Shown: positions 28,020 through 36,778 of the stretch, one piece after another
Layout of the letters: every line of letters starts with the position of its first letter
How positions within the stretch are numbered: position 1 is the first letter of the stretch
Source: Roseococcus suduntuyensis
GTDB lineage: Bacteria; Pseudomonadota; Alphaproteobacteria; Acetobacterales; Acetobacteraceae
Assembly: GCF_014196305.1 (NCBI RefSeq)
Contig: NZ_JACIDJ010000002.1
Coordinates: forward strand, 310,001 to 374,000
Length of the DNA: 64,000 nt
Direction: 5' to 3'
The notes under the pieces: model-generated
Told to the model about the DNA's origin: nothing
The model's input: only the letters and a program-made list of their open reading frames with translations
Databases searched by the model: none
Made by a program: the position numbers and the translations under genes

Positions 28020-28541
28020 TCAACCGGCGCGGGACATCACGCGCTCGATCTCGGCGCGCACCAGGCGTTCCACCAGGGGTGGCAGATGGGTGTCCAGCCA
28101 TTCCTTCAGCAGGGGCCGCAGCTCATCGCGCACCACATCCTCGATGGAGAGGCCGGGCGCGCGGGAGATGATGGCAGCGCGATCCTGCGCCACCGCGCGC
28201 GAGAGCTGGCCCAGCGCCGCCGCCGCCGCCGCCGCCGCGGGCGCCGAGACCAGCGGGGATGCCACAGGCGGCTCTGGCAGGGGGGCGGGCGGCGGTGGCA
28301 TGGGTGGGGGGGCGGGCTCCATTTGCAGAAGCTGGGGCGGAGCGGGCGGCGGCGCAACCTCGGGCGGCGCGATCATCATGTCGGGCGTGAGGTCGAGTGC
28401 CTCCTCCGCCGGCTCCACCGCGGCCGGGGCGGTGGCCGCCGCCGGCTGGGCCTCATCCTCGTTCAGGATCTTGCGGATCGAGGCGAGGATGTCGTCCATC
28501 GAGGGGTCAGCCCCGGAGCCCGAGGGAGGTGTGGCGGCCAT
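28020..28541 (-). CDS. PopZ-like polar organizing protein (DUF2497)
   Basis: 173 residues. The N-terminal helix SMDDILASIRKILNEDE is the hallmark of PopZ/DUF2497. A disordered Pro/Ala/Glu-rich linker spans about 35-105. The conserved C-terminal helical part (LSRAVAQDRAAIISRAPGLS, ELRPLLKEWLDTHLPPLVER) drives oligomerisation. In Caulobacter PopZ forms a polar matrix that anchors the ParB-centromere complex. It lies 4 nt after tolC and upstream of valS, the standard alphaproteobacterial neighbourhood. Confidence 0.87.
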   Translation of the reverse strand: MAATPPSGSGADPSMDDILASIRKILNEDEAQPAAATAPAAVEPAEEALDLTPDMMIAPPEVAPPPAPPQLLQMEPAPPPMPPPPAPLPEPPVASPLVSAPAAAAAAAALGQLSRAVAQDRAAIISRAPGLSIEDVVRDELRPLLKEWLDTHLPPLVERLVRAEIERVMSRAG

Positions 28542-28545
28542 GGCG

Positions 28546-30006
28546 TCAGCGCCGCGCGGCCGCGGGGATGGAGTAATCCCCGAGGCCCACCCAGCGGTTC
28601 CGCACGGCGTTGTAATAGGCCGTCATGTCATATTGCTCGACCGGAAGGCCCAGATCCTGCGCCGTCAGCCGCCCGATGGAGCCGGCGAGCGCGTAGGAGG
28701 CGTTGATCACGGTGGCCAGCGCGTTCACGAGGTTGGTGCGCGCGTTCAGCAATTCCTGCTCGGCGTTCAGCACGTCGAGCGTGGTCCGGCTGCCCACGAT
28801 GGCCTCGCGCTGCACGCCATCCAGCGCGATCTCGGCCGCGCGGATCTGCGAGCGGACGCTCTCCACCGTGGAGCGGGCACTGCGCAGGCTCTCCCAGTTG
28901 GAGGCGGCCTGCTGCGCCACGAGGCGCCGCGCCTCGTCCACCTGCTGCAGGCTCTGCTGCGCCGTCTGGCGCGCCTGGCGCACCAGGGCGTGCTCGGCCC
29001 CGCCCTGGAAGATGGGCACCGAGAGGTTCAACGTGGCCTGGCCGCCCGTGGTGGTGTTGCCCGCCGTCTGCTGGTTCTCCTGCCGGAAGGCCTGGGCCGA
29101 GGCGGAGAGCGTGGGCAGCAGGGTGGACATCTGCACATCAATATTGTCACGCGCGCCGGCCGCGGCGAAAAGCGCGGCCACCACGGTCGGGTTGTTGGTG
29201 GCCGCCAGCGCCTGGGCCTCGGTCGCGCTGGTCACGGGCACGCGCAGCGGCTGCGGGTTCACGAGCCGGCCCGGTGCCTCGCCCACCACGCGCTGGAAGG
29301 TGGCGCGCGCCACCTGGAGGTTGCCCTCGGCCTGGGTGCGGCTGGTCCGCGCGCCGGCCAGCCGGCTTTCGGCCTGGGCCACGTCGGTGCGGGTGATCTC
29401 ACCCACCCGGAAACGCTCATTGGTGGCCTGGAGCTGGCGGGAGAGAACCTGCTCGTTGTTGATGTTCAGGCGAACCAGCTCCGCCTGCTGGATCACGGAG
29501 ATATAGGCGTTCACCGCCTCGCCCAGCACCTGCTGCTCGGTGGCCAGCAGGCGGGCGCGCTGGGCCAGCACCCCATTCTCGGCCTGGCGCGTCTGCGCCA
29601 CGGTTCGCCCGCCGCGGTAGAGGGGCTGGGTGACGGTCGCGGTCAGCGCGGTGGGGGAGCGTTCCACGGTGGTGGAGCGGCCCTGCTGGTCCACCCGAGT
29701 CTGGGCGGTGCCGACGGAGCCGCTGAGAACCACGGTGGGCCGCCAGCCGGCCAGGGCCTGGGGCACGTTTTCGTCCACGGCGCGCAGCTGGGCGCGGGCG
29801 GCGAGCAAGGTGGGGTTGTTGCTGTAGGCGCGGGCCAGCGCCTCCTGCAGGGTCTGCGCCGAGGCGGGGGTGGCCAGCAACCATGCCCCGGCCAGGGCCA
29901 GGGTGGCGGCCGCCCAGCCGATTCGCGGTCGTGCGGCGCGGGCCAGGGAGTGCTGCGGGCGTGCGGCAAGGTGCGCCGGAAGGGGGCGGAGCGTGCGGTC
30001 GGACAT
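28546..30006 (-). CDS. tolC: TolC-family outer-membrane efflux channel
   Basis: 486 residues. The signal peptide ends about residue 50 (ATPASAQ). Two OEP repeats follow: TLQEALARAYSNNPTLLAARAQLRA opens the first, with VTQPLYRGGRTVAQTRQAE. The second carries NPTVVAALFAAAGARDNID and VPIFQGGAEHALVRQARQTA. TolC trimers form the exit duct for type I secretion and tripartite efflux. The ATG at 30006 (MSDRTLRPLP) is preferred over the longer frame to 30078, which leaves no room for a promoter after the upstream gene. Confidence 0.92.
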   Translation of the reverse strand: MSDRTLRPLPAHLAARPQHSLARAARPRIGWAAATLALAGAWLLATPASAQTLQEALARAYSNNPTLLAARAQLRAVDENVPQALAGWRPTVVLSGSVGTAQTRVDQQGRSTTVERSPTALTATVTQPLYRGGRTVAQTRQAENGVLAQRARLLATEQQVLGEAVNAYISVIQQAELVRLNINNEQVLSRQLQATNERFRVGEITRTDVAQAESRLAGARTSRTQAEGNLQVARATFQRVVGEAPGRLVNPQPLRVPVTSATEAQALAATNNPTVVAALFAAAGARDNIDVQMSTLLPTLSASAQAFRQENQQTAGNTTTGGQATLNLSVPIFQGGAEHALVRQARQTAQQSLQQVDEARRLVAQQAASNWESLRSARSTVESVRSQIRAAEIALDGVQREAIVGSRTTLDVLNAEQELLNARTNLVNALATVINASYALAGSIGRLTAQDLGLPVEQYDMTAYYNAVRNRWVGLGDYSIPAAARR

Positions 30007-30096
30007 GCGGCGCACACTAAACCGGCGCGAAACGCCGCGCCACTCTGACGAATCTGCCTCAACCGTCAGTCGAGGCAAGTAGACATGACGACTTTT

Positions 30097-30819
30097 TCAG
30101 AAGTTAAAGCGCGGCGGGGCGGCGAAGTCCGGCAGGGGGTGGGAGGCGGTCTCGAAGGCCCAGCTTTCGCTCAAGCCCCCACCGGCCCGACGTAGCAGCA
30201 CGCCACGCGCCACAGGGCCGCCCGCCTCGCCGGCACGCAGCAGGGCAAGCCGCCCGCCCTCGCCCAGCTGGTTGGTCAGCGCCTCGGGAAGTGCCGCCAC
30301 CGCGCCCTCGATCAGGATGAGGCGCCAGGGGGCACCGCCAGGCATTCCCGCGGCGGGGGCGCCCTCGATCCATTCCGGCGCCGTGGCAAGGCCCGCGGCC
30401 GCGAAGCCGCGCCGCGCCGCGTCACCCAGCCGGGCGTCGGATTCGATGGCGGTGACGGACAGCCCCATCCGCGCCAGCACGGCCGCGCCATAGCCCACGC
30501 CAGCGCCGAGCACGAGGGCGCGTTCACCGGGCTGGGGCATGGTCAGCTGGATCATCCGCGCCAGCACCATGGGCGAGAGCATCACGCGTCCGCCGCCCAG
30601 CGCCAGGTGTTCGTCGGCATAGGCGCGCACGGCGAGCGCGGGGGGCAGGAAGGCCTCGCGCGGGACCTCGCGCAGGGCCTCGATCAGCAGCGGGTCGATC
30701 ACGCCATTGGGAGTGATCTGCCCCAGCACCATCAGCCGGCGCGCCGCCGCGTGGTCGTGCGGACGCGCCTCCATGCCTGCGGGAAGCCCTGCCTGTTCCG
30801 CCTGGGTCTGCGCGTTCAT
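30097..30819 (-). CDS. protein-L-isoaspartate O-methyltransferase family protein
   Basis: 240 residues. N-terminal RRLMVLGQITPNGVIDPLLIEALREVPREAFLP (seen in pieces) is typical of the alphaproteobacterial PCMT-like branch, with the SAM loop RALVLGAGVGYGAAVLARMG and VTAIESDARLGDAARR. True Pcm repairs isoaspartate residues, but this branch lacks parts of the substrate motif, so the activity is unproven. The ATG at 30819 has an AGG 8 nt upstream; a GTG at 30825 is in frame. It is consistently found before tolC. Confidence 0.82.
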   Translation of the reverse strand: MNAQTQAEQAGLPAGMEARPHDHAAARRLMVLGQITPNGVIDPLLIEALREVPREAFLPPALAVRAYADEHLALGGGRVMLSPMVLARMIQLTMPQPGERALVLGAGVGYGAAVLARMGLSVTAIESDARLGDAARRGFAAAGLATAPEWIEGAPAAGMPGGAPWRLILIEGAVAALPEALTNQLGEGGRLALLRAGEAGGPVARGVLLRRAGGGLSESWAFETASHPLPDFAAPPRFNF

Positions 30820-30925
30820 CGTCACATCCTGCCTTTCCGGCGGCGGTTATACGGGCCTGCGCGCGGCGCGGAAAGCCGGGACGCTTGACCCCGGGCGCCG
30901 GGCATTCGATACAGCGCCCGCATGG

Positions 30926-30999
30926 GGTCCGGTGGCCGAGTGGTCAGGCAAGGGTCTGCAAAACCCTCTACGGCGGTTCAATTCCGCCCCGGACCTCCA
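30926..30999 (+). tRNA. tRNA-Cys (GCA)
   Basis: All arms pair: acceptor GGTCCGG/CCGGACC, D stem GCC/GGC, anticodon stem AGGGT/ACCCT around loop CTGCAAA, and T stem GGCGG/CCGCC around TTCAATT. The discriminator is T, the identity base of tRNA-Cys, and CCA is encoded. Confidence 0.96.
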
Positions 31000-31095
31000 G
31001 CGCACCCTATCCTCCTTGTCGCTTTCCGCACAGGAAGGCCGGGGGGTGTGGTTGCGGGACCGGGCGGCCTCTGGTATCAGCCCGCCACCGCATGA

Positions 31096-31170
31096 TCCGG
31101 CGTGGCGCAGCGGTAGCGCAGCGGACTGTTAATCCGTTGGTCGTAGGTTCGAATCCTACCGCCGGAGCCA
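31096..31170 (+). tRNA. tRNA-Asn (GTT), integration target of the island
   Basis: Acceptor TCCGGCG pairs with CGCCGGA; anticodon loop CTGTTAA reads GTT; T arm GTAGG/CCTAC around TTCGAAT; discriminator G; CCA encoded. Its last 16 nt plus 9 nt beyond recur at 50022-50046, so this gene is the attachment target of the adjacent genomic island. The tRNA itself remains intact. Confidence 0.97.
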
Positions 31171-31179
31171 TCATGCCAG
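31155..31179 (+). repeat. attL: tRNA-Asn 3'-end copy of island attachment repeat
   Basis: It begins CCTACCGCCGGAGCCA (T-stem 3' strand through CCA) and continues 9 nt past the tRNA. It differs from the 50022 copy at one base only (A at 31173 versus G at 50040). Divergence is complete on both outer sides. Confidence 0.82.
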
Positions 31180-31568
31180 GTTTTCTGCGGGTTTGCAGCC
31201 CGCCCTTCTCCCAGCCCACAAGTCGAGGCTCTGTTGCCGGCCTGGCTCATACGCGGCCGCGGATGTGTCAGTTGACCGGGTGCGTGCCATGAATGGAGCG
31301 GTTGGCGTTCTGCCGGCTCCTCGGCTGCCGCGTACGGGGCAAGCTGATCGCGCCCACGGGAGCACACTGCGTGTGATCAAGGCGAGTGGGTGGTCGTGAC
31401 CCCCGACCGGCTCGGGCACGCGGCTCCCGCCGGGAGAGCGACCGTCCGCCAGCCGAAGGCTCGAAGGCCACGCCGGGCCACTGCCTTGCTCCGACCCGCG
31501 GGGCAGCGATAGCGTTCCAGCCCGCGCCATCATGCGGAAGCGACGCATCGCAGCTCCAGGGGCCGACC
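31180..31568. other. gene-poor left end of the island
   Basis: Nearly 390 nt between tRNA-Asn and the GST gene. Open frames on both strands are short, Arg/Pro-rich and resemble no family. A short GCGGG/CCCGC hairpin at 31187-31203 could help end the tRNA transcript. An integrase would normally sit here; none is recognisable, even as fragments. Confidence 0.6.
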
Positions 31569-32228
31569 ATGATCCTCTACGACACGCGCCGCTCGGGAAA
31601 TGCCTGGAAGGTCCGGCTGCTGGCGGGGTTCCTGGGCCTGCCGCTCCGGCGCCGGACGCTGTCGATAGACCGGGGCGATCTGCGCGATCCGGGCTTCCTG
31701 CAGAAATTCCCGTTCGGGCAGGTGCCCGCGCTCGAGCTGGAGGATGGCCGCCTCCTCGCGGAATCCGCCGCCAGCCTGCAGTTCCTGGCGCGGGACACGC
31801 CCTGGTGGCCCACCAACCCCTTCGCCCAGGCGCAGGCGCTCGCCTGGATGTCCTTCGAGCAGGAGCGGCATATGCCACCGCTGGCCCAGCTCCGGCTGCG
31901 CCTGGCGCTGCACCGGGATGCCGACCCGGGCGAGCCGCGGATCCTGTCCTGGTCGGCACAGGCGCGCCATGCCCTGGCCCTGCTGGAACGCCAACTCGCC
32001 GGCGCCGGACCCTCGGGATGGCTCATCACGGCCGACCACCCCAGCATCGCCGACCTGGCGCTCTACCCCTACACGCGCTTCGCGCCGATGGGCGGCATCT
32101 CGCTCGATGCCTATCCCGCCACGAACGCCTGGGTGGACCGCATCCGGCAGTGGCCGGGCTACCAGCCGCTGTTTCCCGGCCAGCCCGACATGGACTTCGC
32201 CACCAGCGAGGCGGAGCTTCCCGCGTAG
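31569..32228 (+). CDS. glutathione S-transferase family protein
   Basis: 219 residues. A thioredoxin-like N-domain starts MILYDTRRSGNAWKVRLLAG, with the cis-Pro GQVPALE and the glutathione-contacting ESAASLQFLA. The C-terminal helical domain contains the conserved N-capping box region HPSIADLALYPYTRFA. It conjugates or reduces substrates with glutathione in the cytosol; the substrate is unknown. First gene inside the island. The ATG at 31569 marks the family-typical N-terminus; the frame is open further upstream but lacks homology-like sequence. Confidence 0.88.
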   Translation: MILYDTRRSGNAWKVRLLAGFLGLPLRRRTLSIDRGDLRDPGFLQKFPFGQVPALELEDGRLLAESAASLQFLARDTPWWPTNPFAQAQALAWMSFEQERHMPPLAQLRLRLALHRDADPGEPRILSWSAQARHALALLERQLAGAGPSGWLITADHPSIADLALYPYTRFAPMGGISLDAYPATNAWVDRIRQWPGYQPLFPGQPDMDFATSEAELPA

Positions 32229-32352
32229 CGCCACGCTGGATGGACAGTCAGAGGCGGAGGATGACGCCAGGCGGCGCCAATTGGCGCAGGCGCTGCCCCC
32301 GGGCTATGCTGGGCTTGCAAGACAAGCGCCAGAACAAGGCCCAGGACACGCC

Positions 32353-33306
32353 ATGCCCAAGCACCTTTCCAGTCTCGCCCTGGCGCTGTTCGTCGCACTC
32401 ACCTGCACCGCCGCGGCCCAGCCGGCCATCGAGCGCCCTCTGGTCATCGCCCATCGCGGCGCCAGCCAGTATCTGCCGGAGCACACGATGGAGGCCTATC
32501 GCCTCGCCATCCGCCAGGGCGCCGATTTCATCGAGCCCGACCTGCTGCTGACCGCGGATGGCATCGCGGTGGCGCGGCATGACCGCGCCCTGGCGCTGAC
32601 CACGAACATCGCCGCCCACCCCACCCTGCCGAGCAACATCGACCAGATCACCTTCGAACAGCTGCGCGGCCTGCAGGCCACCTCGCGCGGGGGCGCCGCC
32701 TATGCGCCGCTTGGGGCCGGCCCCACGGGCCTGTTGGTGCCGAGCTTCGCCGAGGTGCTGGACGAGTTGCGCGCGCTCCACGCCTCCACCGGGCGCATCG
32801 TGGGCGTCTATCCGGAGGTGAAGACGATCGGCGGGGGTCTCAACACCTACAACCGCGCCCTGGCGGATGCCATGCTGGCCGAGCTCGCGCATCCCCGCCA
32901 TGGCGGGCTGTTCGACGGAAGCCGCGGCAACGTCATCCTGCAATCCTTCGACCCCGAGGTGGTGGCCTATCTCGGGCGCGGATCATCGCTGCCGGTGGTG
33001 CAGCTCTCCCCGCAATGCCCGTCCGAGGCCGATACCGCGGCGATCGCCGCGCGTGCGGATGGCGTCGGCATGCAGGCGGCCCGGGCAAATGCGGAGTGCC
33101 TGCACCGGCTGCGGGCGGCGGGTCTGTTCGTGCATGTCTACACCCTCTCCAACGCCAACCCGGACTTGCACGCCCTGATGTTCCGCAACGGCGTGGATGG
33201 GGTGTTTACGAACGCGCCCGACACGGCGATCGCCCAGCGCGAGCAGGCGCTGCCCGGTGTCCCGCCGCGGGAGTGGATCGCCCCGGTGCGGCGCCGCCGC
33301 GACTGA
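32353..33306 (+). CDS. periplasmic glycerophosphodiester phosphodiesterase (GlpQ-like)
   Basis: 317 residues. The signal peptide (1 to about 22, LTCTAAAQ) is followed by VIAHRGASQYLPEHTMEAY, DFIEPDLLLTADG and the catalytic His of VARHDRALALTT; later YPEVKTIG and the C-terminal GVDGVFTNAPDTA. Long GlpQ-type enzymes of this kind release glycerol-3-phosphate from glycerophosphodiesters in the periplasm. It differs clearly from the short cytosolic GDPD at 13949. It lies 124 nt after the GST gene, inside the island. Confidence 0.92.
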   Translation: MPKHLSSLALALFVALTCTAAAQPAIERPLVIAHRGASQYLPEHTMEAYRLAIRQGADFIEPDLLLTADGIAVARHDRALALTTNIAAHPTLPSNIDQITFEQLRGLQATSRGGAAYAPLGAGPTGLLVPSFAEVLDELRALHASTGRIVGVYPEVKTIGGGLNTYNRALADAMLAELAHPRHGGLFDGSRGNVILQSFDPEVVAYLGRGSSLPVVQLSPQCPSEADTAAIAARADGVGMQAARANAECLHRLRAAGLFVHVYTLSNANPDLHALMFRNGVDGVFTNAPDTAIAQREQALPGVPPREWIAPVRRRRD

Positions 33307-33404
33307 TACTGTGGCGCGGCAGCCCCGCCAAAGCCGCTGCACAGCATCAGCGCGACGAACGGGTCCTTCAAGCCGCAACACTCGGACGGAGTTGCACCTC
33401 GCAG

Positions 33405-33825
33405 ATGCTGACCGTGCGGGTGCCGCTGGCGGCCCGGAAGCAGCGGGGCGGGCGGAAGCTGGTGCTGACGCCGGTCAGCACCACGAACCGGGGCTCCTCG
33501 GCTGCGGACATCACGTTGGTGAAGGCATTGGCCCGGGCGTTCCGGTGGCGGCGCATGATGGAGGCGGGGCGCTATGGCACAATCGACGAACTGGCGGCCG
33601 CAGAGATGATCAACTCGTCCTACGTGTCCCGCTTGCCGCGCCTGACGCTGCTGGCAGCCGGAGATCGTGGAGGCCATCCTGGACGGGCGGCAACCTGAGG
33701 GGATGACGCTGCCGGCGCTGATGGAGCCGTTACCGCTGCGCTGGAACAAGCAGCTAGATTACAGTTTCGCCACGGCGGCCACACCTCCACCGGTCAGGCC
33801 GCGACTCATGCCACCCCTGCCATGA
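33405..33825 (+). pseudogene. frameshifted recombinase-associated small protein
   Basis: Frame one reads LTVRVPLAARKQRGGRKLVL, LVKALARAFRWRRMMEAGRY and MINSSYVSRLPRLTLLA. One extra base near 33656 then shifts it, and the continuation PEIVEAILDGRQPEGMTLPA is in another frame to a TGA at 33823-33825. From memory, intact homologues of this roughly 130-residue protein sit directly downstream of serine recombinases in alphaproteobacterial mobile regions. No recombinase remains here. I take it as a decayed relic of the machinery that moved or rearranged the island. Confidence 0.65.
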
Positions 33826-34163
33826 TCGTCATGAGCGAGATTGCGCGGCCGTCTAAACGTTGATCTTACGGTAGCCGCCGCATTTGCGGCTTAGCTACAC
33901 GGTCTTTGCCTTCCTCATCGGCAGCGATCGGTAGCGAGATTGTCCTAACAGGCCGGGCAAGCCTCAGTTGTCACCGATGCTGCTACGCGCACACGTGCGG
34001 GGAATTCGCTTCGTCTGGGATATATGAAAAACAAGGGCAATTTCGCTATGTGTCTCACGCGCGCGTAGCGACATTGGTGACAGGATTGCTTTCGTCGATG
34101 CTACGCCGCAGGCGCGCTTCCGACCTTCGCCCGAGCCTGCGAACGCTCAAGTTCAGCGTTTGG
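33826..34163. other. non-coding, lower-GC stretch with an inverted repeat
   Basis: About 340 nt without a plausible gene on either strand. GC is visibly lower than in the flanks. It contains an imperfect inverted repeat at 33871-33897 (GTAGC...GCTAC outside, GCCGC...GCGGC inside). It is probably decayed mobile DNA between the pseudogene and the convergent amidohydrolase. Confidence 0.5.
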
Positions 34164-35615
34164 TCAGCCCCCTTCTGGATAATTTCGGAAATCCAGCCCC
34201 GTGGATCGTGTGGCGCGCTGCGTCAGGCTCTCCATTGCGGCGTTGGTGCCGTCCACGATGCGGCCCTCATCGGCGCTCAGCAGCCGGCCATCGGCCACCA
34301 CCACGCGTCCCGCCACCACGGTCAACTTGGCGCTGCTGTCGGCCCCGCACATTAGCAGCGCGCCCAGCGGGTCCAGCATCGCCCCGGCATAGGCGGCGCG
34401 CCGCAGGTCGAAGGCCGCGATATCGGCCGCCATGCCGGGCGCGAGGTGGCCGAGCTCCGGCCGGTTCAGAACGCCGGCTGCCACCCGCGTGCACATCAGC
34501 AGCAGGTCGTAGGGCTTCAGCCAGTCGCGCAGCGGCACCGTCTCCGCCCCCGCATTCGTGCGGTGGTAGAGCAGGCCCAGCCGCATGTCGCCGAGCATCG
34601 AGCCGTCATCATTGCTGGCGCCGCCATCGATGCCGATGGTGACCGCAATGCCGGCCTGGCGCATCGCGGCGATGCGCGGCACCGGGTAGCCGAGGCGGAC
34701 GGCCGTGCGGGGACAATGCGCCACGCCGCAGCCGGCCGCACCCAGCCCCGCAATCTCGGCGTCGTCAAGCGAGACGCTGTGCGCGAACCAGCTACGCGGC
34801 GTCAGCCAGCCCACGCTGCGCAGGAAATCCACTGTCTCCATCCCGTTATGCTGGCGACAGAGCGCGCGCTCGATCTCGCGCGGAAGGAAGTGGGCGTGCA
34901 GGCCCAGATCGTTGGCGGCTGCCATCTCGCCGAAGCGGCGCATCATTTCCGGCATGGCGTAGGTGATCACGGTGGGCCCGAGGTCGAGCCGAAGCATGGA
35001 GTGGCGCGAGGCATCGTGGAACCGGGCGAGATCACGCTCGATGCGTGGAAACAATGTCTCGGCCTTGTCGAGCATTGCCTCCATCTTCTCGCCCATGATC
35101 GGCCTGAGCCGCGTGGCGAGGTCGCCTTCGATGGTGGGCATGCAGCTGCGAACCAGGTGTAGCCGCAGGCCGAGCTCGCGCGCCGCGCCGATCTCGGCCT
35201 CCATCATCTCGCTTCCCGCGCCAGGCAGTAGGTAGGAGTGGTCCACCGAGGTGGTCGCGCCGGTCAGCAGCATCTCGGCACCCGCGGCAAGCGTCGCCCA
35301 GTGCAGGCAGTCCGCGTCCAGTTCGGACCACAGCGGATACATGCCGAACAGCCATTCCAGCGTGACGGCACGCTGCGCATGTGGCGTGGCGCGCGTCACC
35401 TGCTGGAAGAAGTGGTGATGCATGTTGATCAGGCCGGGCAGCACGATGCACCCCGCCATCTCCCGGACGTCATCGGCGTCCGGGCAGGGACAGGGCTCGG
35501 CGCCCAGCGCCACCATCACGCCATCCTCGCAGCGCAGCCACGCATCGCGGAGCACCTGGTCCCGGTCATCGCAGGTGTAGAGCCACCCGATATTGCGCAG
35601 CAGCAGCGATGGCAT
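34164..35615 (-). CDS. amidohydrolase, 8-oxoguanine deaminase/chlorohydrolase type (unit 1)
   Basis: 483 residues, amidohydrolase superfamily. The metal site uses LPGLINMHHHFFQQ, HAHF, and SWFAHSVSLDD. The catalytic Asp is in IGIDGGASNDDGSMLGDMRL. This pattern, including GATTSVDHSYLLP, resembles 8-oxoguanine deaminase and s-triazine hydrolases such as AtzB, so a deaminase or dechlorinase acting on an N-heterocycle is likely. The ATG at 35615 follows AAAGGAGC. It is divergent from the polyamine-type importer with a shared promoter region. Exact substrate unknown. Confidence 0.85.
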   Translation of the reverse strand: MPSLLLRNIGWLYTCDDRDQVLRDAWLRCEDGVMVALGAEPCPCPDADDVREMAGCIVLPGLINMHHHFFQQVTRATPHAQRAVTLEWLFGMYPLWSELDADCLHWATLAAGAEMLLTGATTSVDHSYLLPGAGSEMMEAEIGAARELGLRLHLVRSCMPTIEGDLATRLRPIMGEKMEAMLDKAETLFPRIERDLARFHDASRHSMLRLDLGPTVITYAMPEMMRRFGEMAAANDLGLHAHFLPREIERALCRQHNGMETVDFLRSVGWLTPRSWFAHSVSLDDAEIAGLGAAGCGVAHCPRTAVRLGYPVPRIAAMRQAGIAVTIGIDGGASNDDGSMLGDMRLGLLYHRTNAGAETVPLRDWLKPYDLLLMCTRVAAGVLNRPELGHLAPGMAADIAAFDLRRAAYAGAMLDPLGALLMCGADSSAKLTVVAGRVVVADGRLLSADEGRIVDGTNAAMESLTQRATRSTGLDFRNYPEGG

Positions 35616-35653
35616 GAAATGCTCCTTTGGAATGCAATTCGTGCACAATTACG

Positions 35654-35674
35654 GCAGATAGGACGGTATCTGCA
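35654..35674. promoter_or_regulatory. operator-like inverted repeat between unit-1 divergent genes
   Basis: GCAGATA (35654-35660) and TATCTGC (35667-35673) are a perfect 7-bp inverted repeat with a 6-nt spacer. It is centred in the 140-nt gap between the amidohydrolase and the solute-binding protein gene. The right arm lies in GTATCTGCA, which recurs at 43239-43247. This is a typical size for a dimeric regulator site; no regulator gene is nearby. Confidence 0.5.
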
Positions 35675-35755
35675 CAGCGACCATGCAGGTTGAGCTTGCC
35701 ACTCCCCCGGGGCGGCGTCCAATATCCTCGGCGTATGGCGAATGGGAAAAGACTG

Positions 35756-36772
35756 ATGACGGGATCCATGGGGCGACGCACGGTGCTGCTGGGGGCAGGC
35801 GCGCTGGCGGCGCCGGCGGTGCTGGCCCAGGAACTGCCCGTGCTGCGCGTCACCCATTTCGGCGGGCCCTACAACGCGCTCACCTCCGTCATCGCCGAGC
35901 CCTTCGCCGCCGCGCGGCTCGGGCGCGTGGTGTACGAGACGGAGAACTCCGTCACCGCGCTGACCAAGCTGCAGGCCCAGCGGGAGGCACCGCCCTTCGA
36001 CATCGTGATGCTCTCGCGCGGATTCACAGGGCGTGTGGGTGGGGCGGGCTTTCTCTCGCCGCTCGACCCCGCGCGGAGCGACCTGGTGGATGGCGCGATC
36101 GCGCCGCGCAACTGGGGGGCGGCGATGCTGATCGACGGCATCGACATCATGTACGACCGCACCAAGGTCACGACCCCGATCGAAAGCTGGCTCGACCTCT
36201 GGCGGCCGGACCTGCGGGGCCTCGTCACGATGCCCTCCGCCTCCCTGCCGGTGTATTTTGTGGTAATGCAGATCGCCCGCGCCCTGGGCGGCGACCCCAC
36301 GCAGCCCGCCGCGATCGACGCCGCGTTTGCCAAGCTGCGCGAGATCAAGCCGAACATCCGCACCTTCTACAGCGACCCGGTGCAGGGCTCGCAGATGATC
36401 GAGCGCGGCGAGGTGGCGGCCGCCATCCAGTTCGCCGGGCGCATCGCGCCGGTGATGCGCGGCAACCCCAACATCGTCCGCGCCTCGCCGCGCGAGGGTG
36501 TGGTGGGCGCGCCCTACGACCTTTGCCTGGTCAACAACGGCCGTAACCGCGAGGCCGCGATTGCCTACATCGACTTCTGCCTGGCCGAGCCGCAGCAATC
36601 CGCCCTGGCCGCGCGGCTGCTGGTGGCGCCCTCCCATCGCCGCGCCACGGTGCCGGAGGCGGCGCAGAACTTCCTCGTGCCGCTCGACAAAGTGTGGTTC
36701 CCCGATGAAGAATTCGCCGCCAGCCGGGCCGCCGAATGGTCGCGCCGGTGGCAGCGCGAGGTGCAGTCCTAG
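35756..36772 (+). CDS. ABC importer solute-binding protein, polyamine/iron type (unit 1)
   Basis: About 338 residues. The twin-arginine-like signal GRRTVLLGAGALAAPAVLA leads to a mature start ELPVLRVTHFGGPYNAL. The fold is of the spermidine/putrescine-binding (PotD-like) group, with FDIVMLSRG, LIDGIDIMYDRTKV and a C-terminal YIDFCLAEPQQSALA. It delivers substrate to the permeases encoded downstream. Starts at 35735, 35756 and 35768 are all in frame; none has a strong ribosome site. Confidence 0.85.
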   Translation: MTGSMGRRTVLLGAGALAAPAVLAQELPVLRVTHFGGPYNALTSVIAEPFAAARLGRVVYETENSVTALTKLQAQREAPPFDIVMLSRGFTGRVGGAGFLSPLDPARSDLVDGAIAPRNWGAAMLIDGIDIMYDRTKVTTPIESWLDLWRPDLRGLVTMPSASLPVYFVVMQIARALGGDPTQPAAIDAAFAKLREIKPNIRTFYSDPVQGSQMIERGEVAAAIQFAGRIAPVMRGNPNIVRASPREGVVGAPYDLCLVNNGRNREAAIAYIDFCLAEPQQSALAARLLVAPSHRRATVPEAAQNFLVPLDKVWFPDEEFAASRAAEWSRRWQREVQS

Positions 36773-36778
36773 GCGGCG

